Source of the DNA: Sphaerulina vaccinii
Taxonomy: Eukaryota > Ascomycota > Dothideomycetes > Mycosphaerellales > Mycosphaerellaceae
Direction: 5' to 3'
NCBI GenBank assembly: GCA_022570795.1
Contig: JAKUDP010000012.1
Location: 310,001-374,000 of the forward strand
DNA length: 64,000 nt
Translations under genes and position numbers: made by a program
The notes under the pieces: model-generated
The model's database searches: none
What the model saw: the letters and a program-made list of their open reading frames with translations, nothing else
What the model was told of the DNA's origin: nothing
Shown: one piece after another, positions 22,655 to 32,740 of the stretch
Layout: the number at the start of each line of letters is the position of its first letter
Numbering within the stretch: position 1 is the first letter of the stretch

Positions 22655-22890
22655 ATGAGCTTGTCGTGTGGAAGTCTCGGACTTGGGCCTAATGGCCCAT
22701 TAAACACGCCTGAACGGGCGGTACACGCTAAATTCGCACATAACTCTCCTCATACGCACACCCGAGGTCTGCAATACCAATCGACCGAGAGCGAAGGAGG
22801 TGTATTCACGTGCATGAATGCACTGGCAAGTGCAAGGGCAATGGATTGCACGGTGGTGAACCCGGTGAAGAACATGCTCAAGGGAGGTGA
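22655..22890 (+). pseudogene. internally deleted copy of the SUMO protease
   Basis: This fragment starts with the same ATG context and N-terminal words as the intact protease (MSLSC, LGLGPNGPLN, AHNSP), then after about 30 residues jumps to the extreme C-terminal part (GVFTCMNALASARAMD, VVNPVKNM). The middle, ~2.2 kb in the intact gene, is absent. The DDCG nucleophile motif is replaced by an EGG-like sequence, so the catalytic cysteine is gone. Its 5' leader also matches the intact gene's leader with small indels, showing that the copied unit included the promoter side. Confidence 0.85.
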
Positions 22891-23090
22891 GTTCCAGGTT
22901 CATCATACAGCATGGCTCCGTATTTTTGATATACTGCGTCAACCAGCTCAATTTCACTGCGCAATACCAGACCCCAGTCGATTTGGAATCTTGAAGAGAG
23001 TGAGTACCGACAGCATGTGAAATTCGCTCGACCAAGCCATGACAAAAGGGCCCGCAACGACACAGTCACACACTAGTTTCGACAACACTA

Positions 23091-23199
23091 GGGACTTGAC
23101 TACACGGCTGTGAATGTAGTCAAGAACATGCCAAAGGCAGGGGAGTCCACGACACAAGGGCTGTTAAATGTAGGCCTCTCCTCTGAGATTGAGTTTTAA
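23091..23199 (+). pseudogene. C-terminal fragment of SUMO protease (copy C)
   Basis: About 35 codons match the end of the intact protease: a D-x-TAVN-VVKNMPKA stretch, then TTQ-LLN, then SSEIEF and a TAA at the equivalent place. Only the tail after the catalytic cysteine is present. A GGGCCCGCAACGACAC block lies just before it, as it does beside other copies. Confidence 0.75.
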
Positions 23200-23219
23200 T
23201 TGCGACGCTGAGGCGCTAT

Positions 23220-23295
23220 CGAACATGCCAATGGCAAGGGAGTTCATGACACAAGTGTTGCTGAATTAGGGGCTCTCCTCCGAGAATGAGCTTCA
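23220..23295 (+). pseudogene. C-terminal fragment of SUMO protease (copy D)
   Basis: A still shorter fragment matches the last ~25 codons of the protease (NMPMAREFMTQVLLN), then an in-frame TAG, then LSSENEL-like codons. It follows copy C directly, so the two are tandem copies of the same tail. Confidence 0.7.
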
Positions 23296-23527
23296 ACTGC
23301 GGCGCTCCCCAGGCATCATAGGGCGGCATTGTCTTTACGGAGATACCCAACCTCGCTGAGATAGCGAGTGAGTGAGCATTTCATACGATCGCCCTTTCCA
23401 GATGAAGTCAATGCTCTGCCCCACTTTCAGACCATGACATGGGGACTCGCAATGACACCGCATCCACGAGCAAGGTGTAACATGTTACAGTATATCATCG
23501 TAGTGTTCATTCTTTTCCGATCGGCCG

Positions 23528-23640
23528 CGAACCAGAGCGAACGCCGGCGAAACATGGATGATTGTGGTGTCTTCACCTGTATGAGTGCACTGGGAAGTGC
23601 CGTGAGAGTGGATTACACGGCTGTCGCTGCCACGAAGGTC
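23528..23640 (+). pseudogene. catalytic-cysteine fragment of SUMO protease (copy E)
   Basis: About 37 codons match the segment around the nucleophile: an SER-RRNMDDCGVFTCM word, then ALGSA and DYTAV. The DDCG motif is kept but nothing else of the protease is. Downstream at about 23865-23957 lies sequence matching the 3' flank of the intact gene (GCATTGCATTGCACAT followed by an AGATGA-like stretch), so the copied unit extended past the stop codon. Confidence 0.75.
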
Positions 23641-23959
23641 TTCTTTTTGACTTCGTATTGGCTGCCAGATATCTGCTCAAGTGGTGAGGTGGACCTGCTC
23701 ACTCACCTACAACGAGAGCGAGGTCTCAACCGATGTGGAGAGCGTGGGTGTCACTAGCATTGTGTCCCATGCTGAACCAATCATGACACTGGGGCCCGCA
23801 ACGACAAAGGCCCAGATGAACAGTTGAGAAAACAGTATGCATATACTCCATTCGACCGCACTAGAAGAAGCTCTTGATTCGGAGAACTCAGAACTCGCTG
23901 AGATAGCAACGAGTGTGCAAGCATTGCATTGCACATAGTAGATGAGAATAATGACGGGT

Positions 23960-26505
23960 GTACAGCTTTGCTGTTTCAGCATTTCGAGAAGAAGCCGATT
24001 CATTAGCCACAGACTTCGCAGCAGATCTGAAGCGTTTGGACTTCGTCGTTATGCACCAAGTGGTCAACATGGCTACAGTCACGATCTTGCAGCAAGCCTG
24101 CCGTAGTACATCTGCTCTGCCGAACGTTAAGTTTGAGCATTGTTTCGATTTCCAGCTAGGCGACGATTCATTCTTGGGCACCATAGCCACTCTTGTTGGA
24201 AGGCCGGCAGCTCGTTTGGTTCGACACTACTTCGAGGGTGTAGATTGTAAAGACCTTGGCCGTGTAACAGTTTGGTTTGGCGAGGAGGACAGATGGTTTA
24301 ATCACTCTGTCCGAGTTTCCTCTCTTATTCCCGCAAAACCTGCCGTGCCATATCAACGACCTCGGCCGTACTGCGCAGATGCCAGGATCCAAGGAATATG
24401 TAGAGCGTGATTAATGAACATCTTGTACTCCAGATGTCAGGTTGTAGTGAAGTGAGCATGACTGAGTTCGGCCTTGCCTCCTACATCTCGCGCTCACATC
24501 TCCGTGGTCTCTCGGCCTCGATCCCACTCGGATTAGGTCATTGGCGAAAGCTTGAATCTAGGAGTGGTCTCGTCACAAGAACTGCAAATGGTAAGTGAAG
24601 TGACCAGTTGCTCTCATATGCATCCTTTCTCTGCGGTCTGCCAAGCGGTCAATGGTAACTTTTTGTCTGTGCAGGACTTTGACACAGTCTCTCAACCCAG
24701 AGCCAGCCAGAGTCTTATAGCTGGACAGCTGCCACGCGTTCGACATGACCGCTTTGGATTCTATTTGGTTTCGTTGACACGACCATCAGGCATCAGCTCC
24801 ACCTCCCCGCACGATATCAGACCCTCCATGCAAGCTGCCAGATCGGAGGTTCTCGGCTTCCGTACTGGCATTCTAGCTTTCGGTTGCTGGATGACAGCTT
24901 GTTAGCGTTGCCACACTCGAAGTCGGCATCTTTGAGACTCTTTGAGAGGCCATTCGCCGGGGTATATGTCTTCTTCGGGAGTATCCTATGAAATTGAGCC
25001 TTAAGTGAACATTGAAACCGCGCCTTTGCAAGGTCGGGTGTGGTTATCGTCGCTCTCCTGTCTCATGTCTTTGAGAGGCGGACTCTTTCGCGCCATTCAG
25101 GTCAGCTTCATCGCGTGCTTCGGAGAGCTGATCGAGAGTTGAGCACTTGGCATTCGACCAGCGGAGATACTGGCAATGTTCCTTCTGTTGCCCACTCCGT
25201 AGCCTGGTTTCCCGTAGTCTGTGAGACCCTCCACGACGACATTGTCGTCCGTAGTGCGCAACGCCAAATGTGACTGGTTCGGAAGCGGTAAGTAGTTGTG
25301 AATTCGTGGACCTCTATGTCCCAATGGCCGACCCTGAAAGATCTGGCATGTCCAAGCTCTTGAGATGTGGCCACTCTCTTTTGTACTGCAGGCTCCACAT
25401 CACTTGTATACAGACTCTCATGACGCTCCGCGAGAAACCAAAGATGAACGCCGATGCGTGGTCTGATGTGGCGAGAGAAGACTCGACAGCCGGGGGCTGA
25501 GATTGCCTGTCTACCTGCTGCATAGTAGCTCGAATACTCTGCCAGTCCGCGCGTTTCCGAATATCTTAGTCAATTCGCTGTAAGGTGCAGCTGGGAGCCT
25601 GCTGCCAGGAGCCATACACGACGTTGCATCACTGCACCAGCCTGTTGTGTTCTGCAAGACAGAGCTGCACCATGTTCCGACCCATGTGAGCGAGTGCTGT
25701 ACTCCAGGGGCAGTAGACAATCCTCACGCCGTGATCAGCGAGGCCATCTCTTCCCGCCTCGAAGCATTGCGCAGGCCACGTCCCTGGCAAGGCTGTGATC
25801 TTCTCCTCCGTTGTCCTCGCGGTGTCCTGCTATGAACTATCGGTGTGCCCAAGCTCTTATTTTAGCCTTGCATCCCGATGCAGGCTGTATTGACGATCTT
25901 GAGGCTCATCACGTGGCATTCGTCGCTTTCTCAGACACCTGGCGACACCATCATAATGCGGTGGATGCAGGCACGCTATCCTTCACCCTCGTTATGAGCA
26001 AGCCCTTGTGCACTCTCGAGTTCGAGTCTCGGACTCCATATTGGCAGATCTCAGGCTCGCCATTGTGGCTCGGTGGCATTCACCGCAACAGCCGGCAGCA
26101 TAATGATACCGTTCGATCAATACCACTGGTCGGAGAAGTGGAGCAAGGGAGGCACAGAAGGGTTGGCTTAGTCATTCCCATGCATGCCCGTCTCTTCACC
26201 TCATCTCTGCCATCCTCCTCCTTTGCTTCATCATTGCATTGGTCAAAACCATGAGTCCACTTTTGCTTCTTGGCCGCCTCAGACGTCAGCATCCTGCTGT
26301 CTGTCGTCCTTGCATGTCGGACTTTGTGGCACCCCAAGCCAAGGGCGGATGCGACAGACCGGTGTTAGGGTCCATGATTCTCTCGGCCGATAAGTGTACA
26401 CATATATGCCACTGTCAAGCTACTGATTGATAGTCCTGAAGCATTGAAACTTACCATCAGGTCACTCTAACTCTCCCGATCGTATCCGAGCACTTTCGAC
26501 ACACC
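23960..26505. other. 2.5-kb stretch without a firm gene
   Basis: No gene is firmly supported. A plus-strand frame at about 23958-24410 (best ATG at 24050) has moderately protein-like composition but no domain I recognise and no start at its upstream end. A plus frame at 25811-26254 is similar. The last few hundred bases before 26506 should contain the SDR promoter; TACACATATATGCC near 26396 is the only TATA-like word. Confidence 0.35.
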
Positions 26506-27379
26506 ATGGCATCCCAGAAGCAAGTCGTCCTGATCACTGGTGGAAACACTGGTCTCGGCCTGGAAGCTGTAAAGGCACTGTACAAGTCTGACACTCCATA
26601 CGAGATCCTCATTGGTAGTCGCGATCCGAAGAAAGGCGAAGATGCCATCAGGCAAGTCAAGAACGAGATCACCAGCAGCAACAGCACTCTCTCAGTCGTG
26701 CAGGTCGACATCTCCTCAGATCACTCCATTTCCGCAGCAAGAGACGATGTCGAGACCCGGTTTGGACGTCTGGACTGCTTGGTCAACAACGCAGGTGGCA
26801 ACTTCGACAACGAGCTGCAGGAACGTCGACTCAGCCTCCGCGAGACCTGGAACAAGTCGTTCGACGTCAATGTATCTGGCACGATGGTTATAACTTCAGA
26901 GTTCGTGCCTCTCCTGCTCAAGTCTTCCGATCCCAGACTTCTGTTCATCACGAGTGGTACTTCAACTCTGGCTGGAGCTGAGAGAACAGACACTCCACCT
27001 TTGAAGGCAATCAATAGCAGCCCCGAAGCAGGATGGCCAAAGCCTAGTGTCGGGAACCCTATTACTGTGTACAGGAGCACGAAGACTGGCTTGAACATGG
27101 CCATGCACGAGTGGCACCGCGTCTTGAAAGAGGATGGTGTGAAGGTGTGGGCTGTTAGTCCCGGCTTTCTGGCCACTGGTCTTGCTGGCATTGGCGTGGA
27201 GCGCCTGAAGAAGGTATGCTGAAGCAGTAGTAGGTCTCGACAGCGTTGGCTGACAGGTCTCACAGATGGGCGCCTTGGATCCTTCAATCGGCGGAGAGTT
27301 CATCAAGGACGTCGTCCAAGGCAAGCGAGATGCTGATGTCGGCAAGGTGATCGTCAAAGATGGCACACAGCCGTGGTGA
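26506..27379 (+). CDS. short-chain dehydrogenase/reductase
   Basis: Two exons, 26506-27213 and 27266-27379, give 273 residues, the classical SDR length. The 52-nt intron starts GTATGC, contains GCTGAC and ends CACAG, in phase 0. The Rossmann signature TGGNTGLG is at residues 11-18, NNAG at 94-97, and the active-site pair YRSTK at Tyr189/Lys193, with a Ser in the preceding ITSGTS strand. After the active site the word SPGFLATGL matches the cofactor loop. Classical SDRs move hydride between NAD(P)H and alcohol or carbonyl groups in the cytosol. There is no transmembrane segment. The substrate cannot be read from the sequence. No pathway genes are adjacent; the nearest P450 is about 9 kb away and is broken. 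Confidence 0.9.
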
Positions 27380-27560
27380 ACAATCTTTGTGCAGAGTACT
27401 CTTGCTGTTGCTGTCGTTTTGTATGTCGCGTAAGTCCAGTTGAAGCACATTCAAGAAATTCGGAGACTCATCTCTGCTTTCGTCGAGTACGGAGTAAGAA
27501 GGCAAGTCTTGCTGAGCTACGTGCATTGGCGGCCGTCTACATTGACGAGCACTCACAGTA

Positions 27561-28016
27561 AGCATGCTCTCCAACGAGCTCGGAAAATCTCACACTGCAG
27601 TGTCTGTAACGAGGACGGCATAGACATGCTCGTTTGTCAGAGAGTATGCCGCATGCTCTCCAACGAGCTCCCGAGGATCTCACACTGCAATGTCTGTAAC
27701 GTGGGCGGCATAGACATGATCGGTTGTCAGAGAACACGCCGCAAGCTCTCGCGAGGATTGAGAACCTCCGCGGTGCCACGATCAGAGTTGTGGTGCTGGC
27801 AGATATAGAGCCGCAAGTCAGGGATGATTCGAGAGCATGTTCTCCAATGAGCTCCTGAGAATCTCACACTGCAGTGTCTGTAACGACGGTGGCATAGACA
27901 TGATTGCCTGTCAGAGAGCGTACCTCATGCTCTCACAAGAATGAGGAACCTCTCCGGTGCTGCCATGCTCAGAGATGTGGTGCTGGCAGATATAGAGCCG
28001 CGAGTCAGAGATGAGA
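27561..28016. repeat. ~183-bp tandem repeat with conserved CxxC-type block
   Basis: A block beginning CATG(C/T)TCTCCAA(C/T)GAGCTC and running through CTCACACTGCA(G/A)TGTCTGTAACG to GGCATAGACATG recurs at about 27562, 27651 and 27838. The second and third units also share GTGGTGCTGGCAGATATAGAGCCGC. In one plus frame each copy reads SHC(S/N)VCN..GIDM..CQR, a Cys-x-x-Cys arrangement, but the frame is not continuous across units, and a minus frame is also open. Coding status is unresolved. Confidence 0.75.
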
Positions 28017-28155
28017 CGTTTTATGTCGGCCTGAGGACAGAGTTTGGTTGGTGAAGTGGCGAAATTCTCACTGTTGGCAGGTGCGACCGGTGGATTTCAC
28101 TTCTCAGCGAAACTTTCGACACAACATCACCGACATCCACCACGAAAACACAGAG

Positions 28156-29075
28156 ATGGACCCAGCTAAGGCGCCAACTTGCGCTGTCGCTGTGCTGGCT
28201 CACTACAATGAGCAGTCGCAGCCATACAAGCGGTCATTTCCAGCGAGCCAGCCAATTCAGCGCCCTCCACCGATCCAGCCGCCACCAGTCTACCTACCTA
28301 CACCAATCCAGCGCCCGCCACCAGTCCCGCGCCCACTAGCGTTCAGACCAGGCACGATATTCAGAGACCGGACTATCGCCGAAAACCGGCAAAACATTCG
28401 CATCAATGCTAGAGCTTCCACAGAGGTAAGAAGAAATACACCCTTCCCAAGCTCACATACTGACCTCTACACCTCCAGGTCTTCGTCGCAATATGGAGCC
28501 AGTACAGAACAGGCCAAGAAGTACTCGAGAAGATTCTCCAGCGCCTCGACATGAAGGACCTGCTCCGCACCCAGCGCGTCTCTCGAACCTTCCGCCAGCT
28601 AAGCAATCAGCACACTCACCTCCAGCGCCGTCTCTGGATGGTCGACACCACACCGCCAAAGGAGGACATCTACTCTGCGGAGTGGTTCAAGAAACACAGC
28701 CTCCGCGAAGATCCCGAGTACGTCGATCCACTCATTCACCGTCTTCGCTCTGAGCTCGCCATCTTCATCCAATACGACCTTGCCAACGACATGCAGAAGA
28801 TCCTCTTCAGGCCAACGACTGGTCACAAATACACGCTCGACCTGTCTCCGCGGGCCAGCTGGCGCCGAATGTCTGTGATGAGGTCTGCGAAGCGAGGGTT
28901 GTTCTGGCAGGTGGTCATCGCTGGCAAAGGCACTGTGAGTCTGGGATACATGGAGATTGCGCCAACCTTTGGCTTGGTCATTGGCGTCATTGTCGACGCT
29001 GTGCAAAACGGAGGAAGCGGTGTTAAGTTGCTTCTGGCTCAGGAGAAGGAGAAGAGAGGTTTGATCAAGAGATAG
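28156..29075 (+). CDS. F-box protein (288 aa)
   Basis: Two exons, 28156-28425 and 28479-29075. The 53-nt intron starts GTAAGA, has ACTGAC and ends TCCAG, in phase 0. The N-terminal ~90 residues are proline rich, with repeated PIQRPPP and PPPV words. The F-box sits just after the splice junction at about residues 97-125 (VLEKILQRLDMKDLLRTQRVSRTFRQL). The C-terminal ~150 residues have the aromatic and Trp-rich look of the small single-F-box proteins expanded in Mycosphaerella-type fungi. F-box proteins bring substrates to SCF ubiquitin ligases through Skp1; the substrate is unknown. Similar proteins are encoded at 35.3, 59.2 and 60.1 kb in this window. Confidence 0.8.
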
Positions 29076-29260
29076 GGTGAACAAGGTGTTCCCTCTCTGC
29101 ATACGATAGATCACCATGCCGCCGAGTGCTCAGACAGAGCGCGATTCGAGTCGCGATATCTTTTCAGAGAAGCTTCTTAGGCCTACTTATGTTCGTAGCG
29201 TGACAACGAATCTCCACTCATACAGTCTCATGCTCTCCACACCATCTATTCCCTCCTTCC

Positions 29261-29503
29261 CGTCTCTGACGATCGAATGCACTGACCATGCCACCTAGTG
29301 GACAGACAGACCAGTATTACAATCGAAATTGCGAATCAGAGATGGGTACTGCCCGCGGACATAGTCGTTTCAAGATGATCGAAAATATGCCAATTTTGAC
29401 TATGTCCGCGGGTAGCACGCATCTCTGGTAGGACGATTGAATTGTGCTGCTAGCCTGTCTGTCCACTAGGTGGCATGGCCAGCGCATTCGATCGTCAGAG
29501 ATG
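29261..29503. mobile_element. foldback (MITE-like) element
   Basis: The two ends are inverted copies: CGTCTCTGACGATCGAATGC at 29261-29280 pairs with its complement ending at 29503, with one mismatch. The complementarity continues inward over arms of roughly 100 bp, including CCATGCCACCTAGTGGACAG and CCCGCGGACATAGTC matches, leaving a loop of about 30 bp near 29368-29397. No transposase frame is present. No clear target-site duplication is visible. It fits a non-autonomous foldback element; transcribed, it would form a long hairpin. Confidence 0.75.
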
Positions 29504-29529
29504 CCCTTGCACACCTTCATCTCTCCGTT

Positions 29530-30000
29530 CAAACGAAACCTCCAAGCCAACGAAGCGGCTGATGGAGCGGTGAGTCAAATCAAGAAGCAGATCAGAGAGA
29601 GTGCAAGATGCTTTCCGTTCGATCGAGAACACCAAGCCAACGAAGAGGATGGCAGAGCGGTGAGTCAAATGGAGAAGCAAGTCAGAGAGAGTATGCCCAG
29701 AAGATGAGGCTTTCCGTTCGATCTCAACCTCCGAGCCAGCGGAGAGAATGGCGGAGCGGTGAGTCAAATGGACAAGCAGATCAGAGAGAGTATGTTCAGA
29801 GTTGAGGCTTTCCATTAATAGAAAGCTCCAAGCTAACAAAGAAGATGGCAGAGCGATGAGTCAAACGGACAAGCAGATCAGAGAGAGTATGGCTAGAAGA
29901 TGAGGCTTTCCGTTTGATTGAAACCTCCAAGCTAACGGAGAGGTTGGTGGAGCGATGAGCCAGATCGAGAAGCAGATCAGAGAGAGTGCTGATGTTCCCC
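29530..30000. repeat. ~90-100 bp degenerate tandem repeat, five copies
   Basis: The landmark GCG(G/A)TGAGTCAAAT recurs at 29567, 29657, 29756, 29852 and 29952 (last two slightly changed), spacings 90, 99, 96 and 100 bp. Each unit also carries AAGCAGATCAGAGAGAGT and a CTTTCCGTTCGAT-like stretch. On the minus strand most units read TLSDLL(L/V)-x-L(T/A)HRS in an open frame, but spacing is not always a multiple of three, so a single long repeat protein is not supported. Confidence 0.8.
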
Positions 30001-30501
30001 ACAACATCTCTTGCCTCCCTCACCCTCTAACATTCCCTGTACGCCTTCATACGCAACACACATCCATCTCTCTTTCCTTCCTATCAACCTCCACTTCAGT
30101 ATAGCGACACTATGTCTTGCCACTCCGACCGGAAAACCGGTGGTTTTCATTCTTAGGAACACATCATCAACAGCGCCAGAAACTTCTTCGATCACATCAC
30201 TGGCAATGTCCAATACCTCGAGTCTGAAGTCCAGATTGTCGTCTGTGACTTTCTCGAAGAGACGGAGGAGTTCTTTAAGCGATCTGGCTTTTACTGCGTG
30301 GTATTCAGGTTCCGCGGTAAAGCTGAATATGACATTTCGCCAGGCTGGATGGATATCACGGATAGGGATTTCTGGACCGTATGTGAAGGAACGGGAGTTT
30401 ACGGCGTCTACGAGGAGGGTGGACATGTGTTCCAGCTTTGAGATCAGAGAGTTGGCAGGGTCTTGTATAAGAGAGCTGGTGGACAGATCAAAGCAGTCCA
30501 T
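29977..30501 (-). CDS. hypothetical protein (174 aa)
   Basis: An open frame of 174 residues with normal amino-acid composition and alternating helices: SLISKLEHMSTLLVDAVNS, PAWRNVIFSFTAEPEY, LKELLRLFEKVTDDN and LDIASDVIEEVSGAVDDVF. The C-terminal ~20 residues run into the edge of the tandem-repeat array and look less protein-like, so the true end may be spliced or lost. I recognise no domain. It lies between the repeat array and the GH125 promoter. It may be a genuine small gene or a remnant. Confidence 0.45.
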   Translation of the reverse strand: MDCFDLSTSSLIQDPANSLISKLEHMSTLLVDAVNSRSFTYGPEIPIRDIHPAWRNVIFSFTAEPEYHAVKARSLKELLRLFEKVTDDNLDFRLEVLDIASDVIEEVSGAVDDVFLRMKTTGFPVGVARHSVAILKWRLIGRKERWMCVAYEGVQGMLEGEGGKRCCGEHQHSL

Positions 30502-30996
30502 ATTGTTCTTGGAAGTGGCCTGAAGCTGGAAGCTCTGTCATATGTATAGATCTTGACGGCGGTGGAGACAGTTTCGGGTCAAATGCTGCTGAAGAGCGCG
30601 GGTTCAGTGCTGGAGATGTGGGTCTGGCATGCTTGATCTTGCGGTTACTGTCAATTGCTGCTTCTCATACCAGGTTTTCTATAGTAGACCGAGAACACCC
30701 GATGACGAAGGATCGGGTGAAGTGGTGTGGCGGTCAGCTCTAGTTTAGTTCTACCAATGCTTTGAGAACTCCATCTCATCAAAATCATCACGTCGTCGTC
30801 TTGACCATCATCGGCTGGCCGTGACTTTTGGAGGACGGTTTGGTGGTGGTTGAAGAAGGAGCAAGGATCCTGAGACGTGTTGGTTTCGCGCCAACTCTCG
30901 GCATTCCAGCGACTTCACCTTATCAAGCTATACTCTTCACTTGATCAAGCTGGTCTTGCAAGTGCTCATTGAGCTGCGAAGGGGCCAAGTATCACA
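30502..30996. promoter_or_regulatory. upstream region of the GH125 gene
   Basis: About 495 bp between the 5' end of the hypothetical minus-strand gene and the GH125 start. It presumably contains both promoters. TATCAAGCTATACTCTTCACTTGATCAAGC near 30918-30948 holds a repeated ATCAAGC word; nothing else stands out. Confidence 0.35.
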
Positions 30997-32740
30997 ATGA
31001 GATCCCCACCAACTGCTACGCTTGTAGCGCTCGCCAGCATATACTTCGAGCGAGTGACCGCACTAAGCGACAATGGCATCTCCAAGGCAAAGTACCAGGA
31101 AGCATGTCCAGCCTATGAACACTACGCCAAGTTCGCGCAGTATGACTTACCATAGACTATGCTTCAGTGTTACGCTGACAGTATGATAGCCACCCCTTCA
31201 GCGCTGGGCCCATGGCTCTTCCCTACCAACGACCATCGAAGCACTGCCGAACATTCACTTCAGAGCTCGTAGAAAAGATCATCAAAGACATGACCACGAA
31301 CCTCCTCGACCACGACCTTGCCCGCATCTTCGAAAACGCTTTCCCAAACACACTAGACACGACCGTACGATGGCATGTAGATGGCACAGAACCACAAAAG
31401 ACACCTTCGATGCAGCAGACTATGTTCGGCGGAGATGCCAATGCATGGAAAGGTCCTCAGTCCTTCATAGTAACGGGCGACATAAGCGCTGAGTGGCTCC
31501 GAGACAGCACGAACCAGCTAGCTCAATATCAGAAACTGGCAAAGAAAGACAAAGCGATTGAGAATTTGATCTTAGGGGCGATCAACACACAAGCAGAATA
31601 CGTGATTGAAAGTCCGTATTGTAACGCTTTCCAACCTCCTCCACCGAGCAGGTTAAAGCCAAGCGATAATGGCCAAGGCGATAGTGTACACCCCGCATAT
31701 GAACCGAGCCAGGTGTTTGAGTGCAAATATGAACTGGATAGTCTGGCGCATTTCTTGAGGTTGGGAAATGAGTTCTACGAATCCACGGGGAACACAGAGT
31801 TTCTTAACAAGAGATGGTTCTTCGCATTAGAATCTCTTCTCAGAGTGCTAGACCAACAGAGTCAGAGCACCTTTGATGAGAAGGATGGGAGCTTCAAGAG
31901 ACAAGCATATCGATTTCAACGAAACACAAACACAGGAACCGAAACTCTCAATCTCGCCGGTAATGGCAATCCTTTAAACTACGGCACCGGTCTCATCCGC
32001 TCAGCTTTCCGCCCAAGCGACGACGCTACAATCCTCGGCTTCTTCATCCCAGCAAACGCAATGATGGCCACAGAACTCAAACGTACTGCCTCCCTCCTCG
32101 AAGCAGCAGGTAAACCAAAAGTCGGAGACGAACTCCGTGCTCGAGGCGAAAAGATCGAAAAAGGTGTATGGGAACATGGAGTCATACAACATGCCAAGTG
32201 GGGTTCAGTTTTCGCTTTCGAAGTCGATGGATATGGATCACATATCCTCATGGACGACGCAAACGTTCCATCCCTCCTCGCACTCCCATATCTCGGTTTC
32301 TTGAAGAAGGAAGAACGAACTTACCAAAACACAAGGAAGATGATTCTATCAAAAGACGGAAATCCTTACTTCCTGCAGGGCAAGGCGTTCAAAGGTATTG
32401 GAGGACCACATATCGGATTGAATAATGCTTGGCCGATGAGTTTGCTTGTGCAGGCTATGACCAGTGATGATGACGAGGAGATTATGGGATTGTTAGAAGC
32501 TGTGAAGAAGGCCTCTCCGTTGGGGTTGGTGCATGAGAGTGTTAATGTTGAGAGGTTGAAGGATTATACCAGGAGTTGGTTTGCCTGTAAGTTCCATGCC
32601 CTATGTTGCCTCGCAAGAGTCTACGCTAACGTGCGCGAATAGGGGCGAACTCGGTCTTTGCGCAGACGATTCTGGATGTGGCGGAGAGGAAACCACATTT
32701 GTTGTTTAAGCCTGGAGCGAAGCCGTACGTGGTGGGCTGA
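30997..32740 (+). CDS. glycoside hydrolase family 125 exo-alpha-1,6-mannosidase (Mug157-like)
   Basis: Three exons, 30997-31139, 31190-32586 and 32643-32740, give 545 residues. Intron 1 is 50 nt (GTATGA...ATAG) and intron 2 is 56 nt (GTAAGT...ATAG, with CTAAC); both joins keep the frame (KFAHHPFSAG and RSWFAWANSVF). Residues 1-22 are signal-like. Conserved GH125 stretches are visible: DISAEWLRDSTNQLAQY near the N-terminal third, NPLNYGTGLIRSAFRPSDD in the middle, and GGPHIGLNNAWPMSLLVQA near the end, finishing in FKPGAKPYVVG. Family enzymes cut terminal alpha-1,6-linked mannose from N-glycan or wall mannan and act in the secretory route or outside the cell; fission yeast Mug157 is meiotically induced. 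Length and intactness suggest a functional enzyme. Confidence 0.92.

Noticed and set aside
21908..23960. RIP as the cause of decay of the SUMO-protease copies
   Set aside because: The copies are damaged mainly by deletions and mixed substitutions and are not visibly AT-enriched; RIP alone does not explain them.
23958..24410. 150-codon plus-strand frame
   Set aside because: There is no ATG at its start, no known domain, and it lies at the end of a decayed array; too weak to call a gene.
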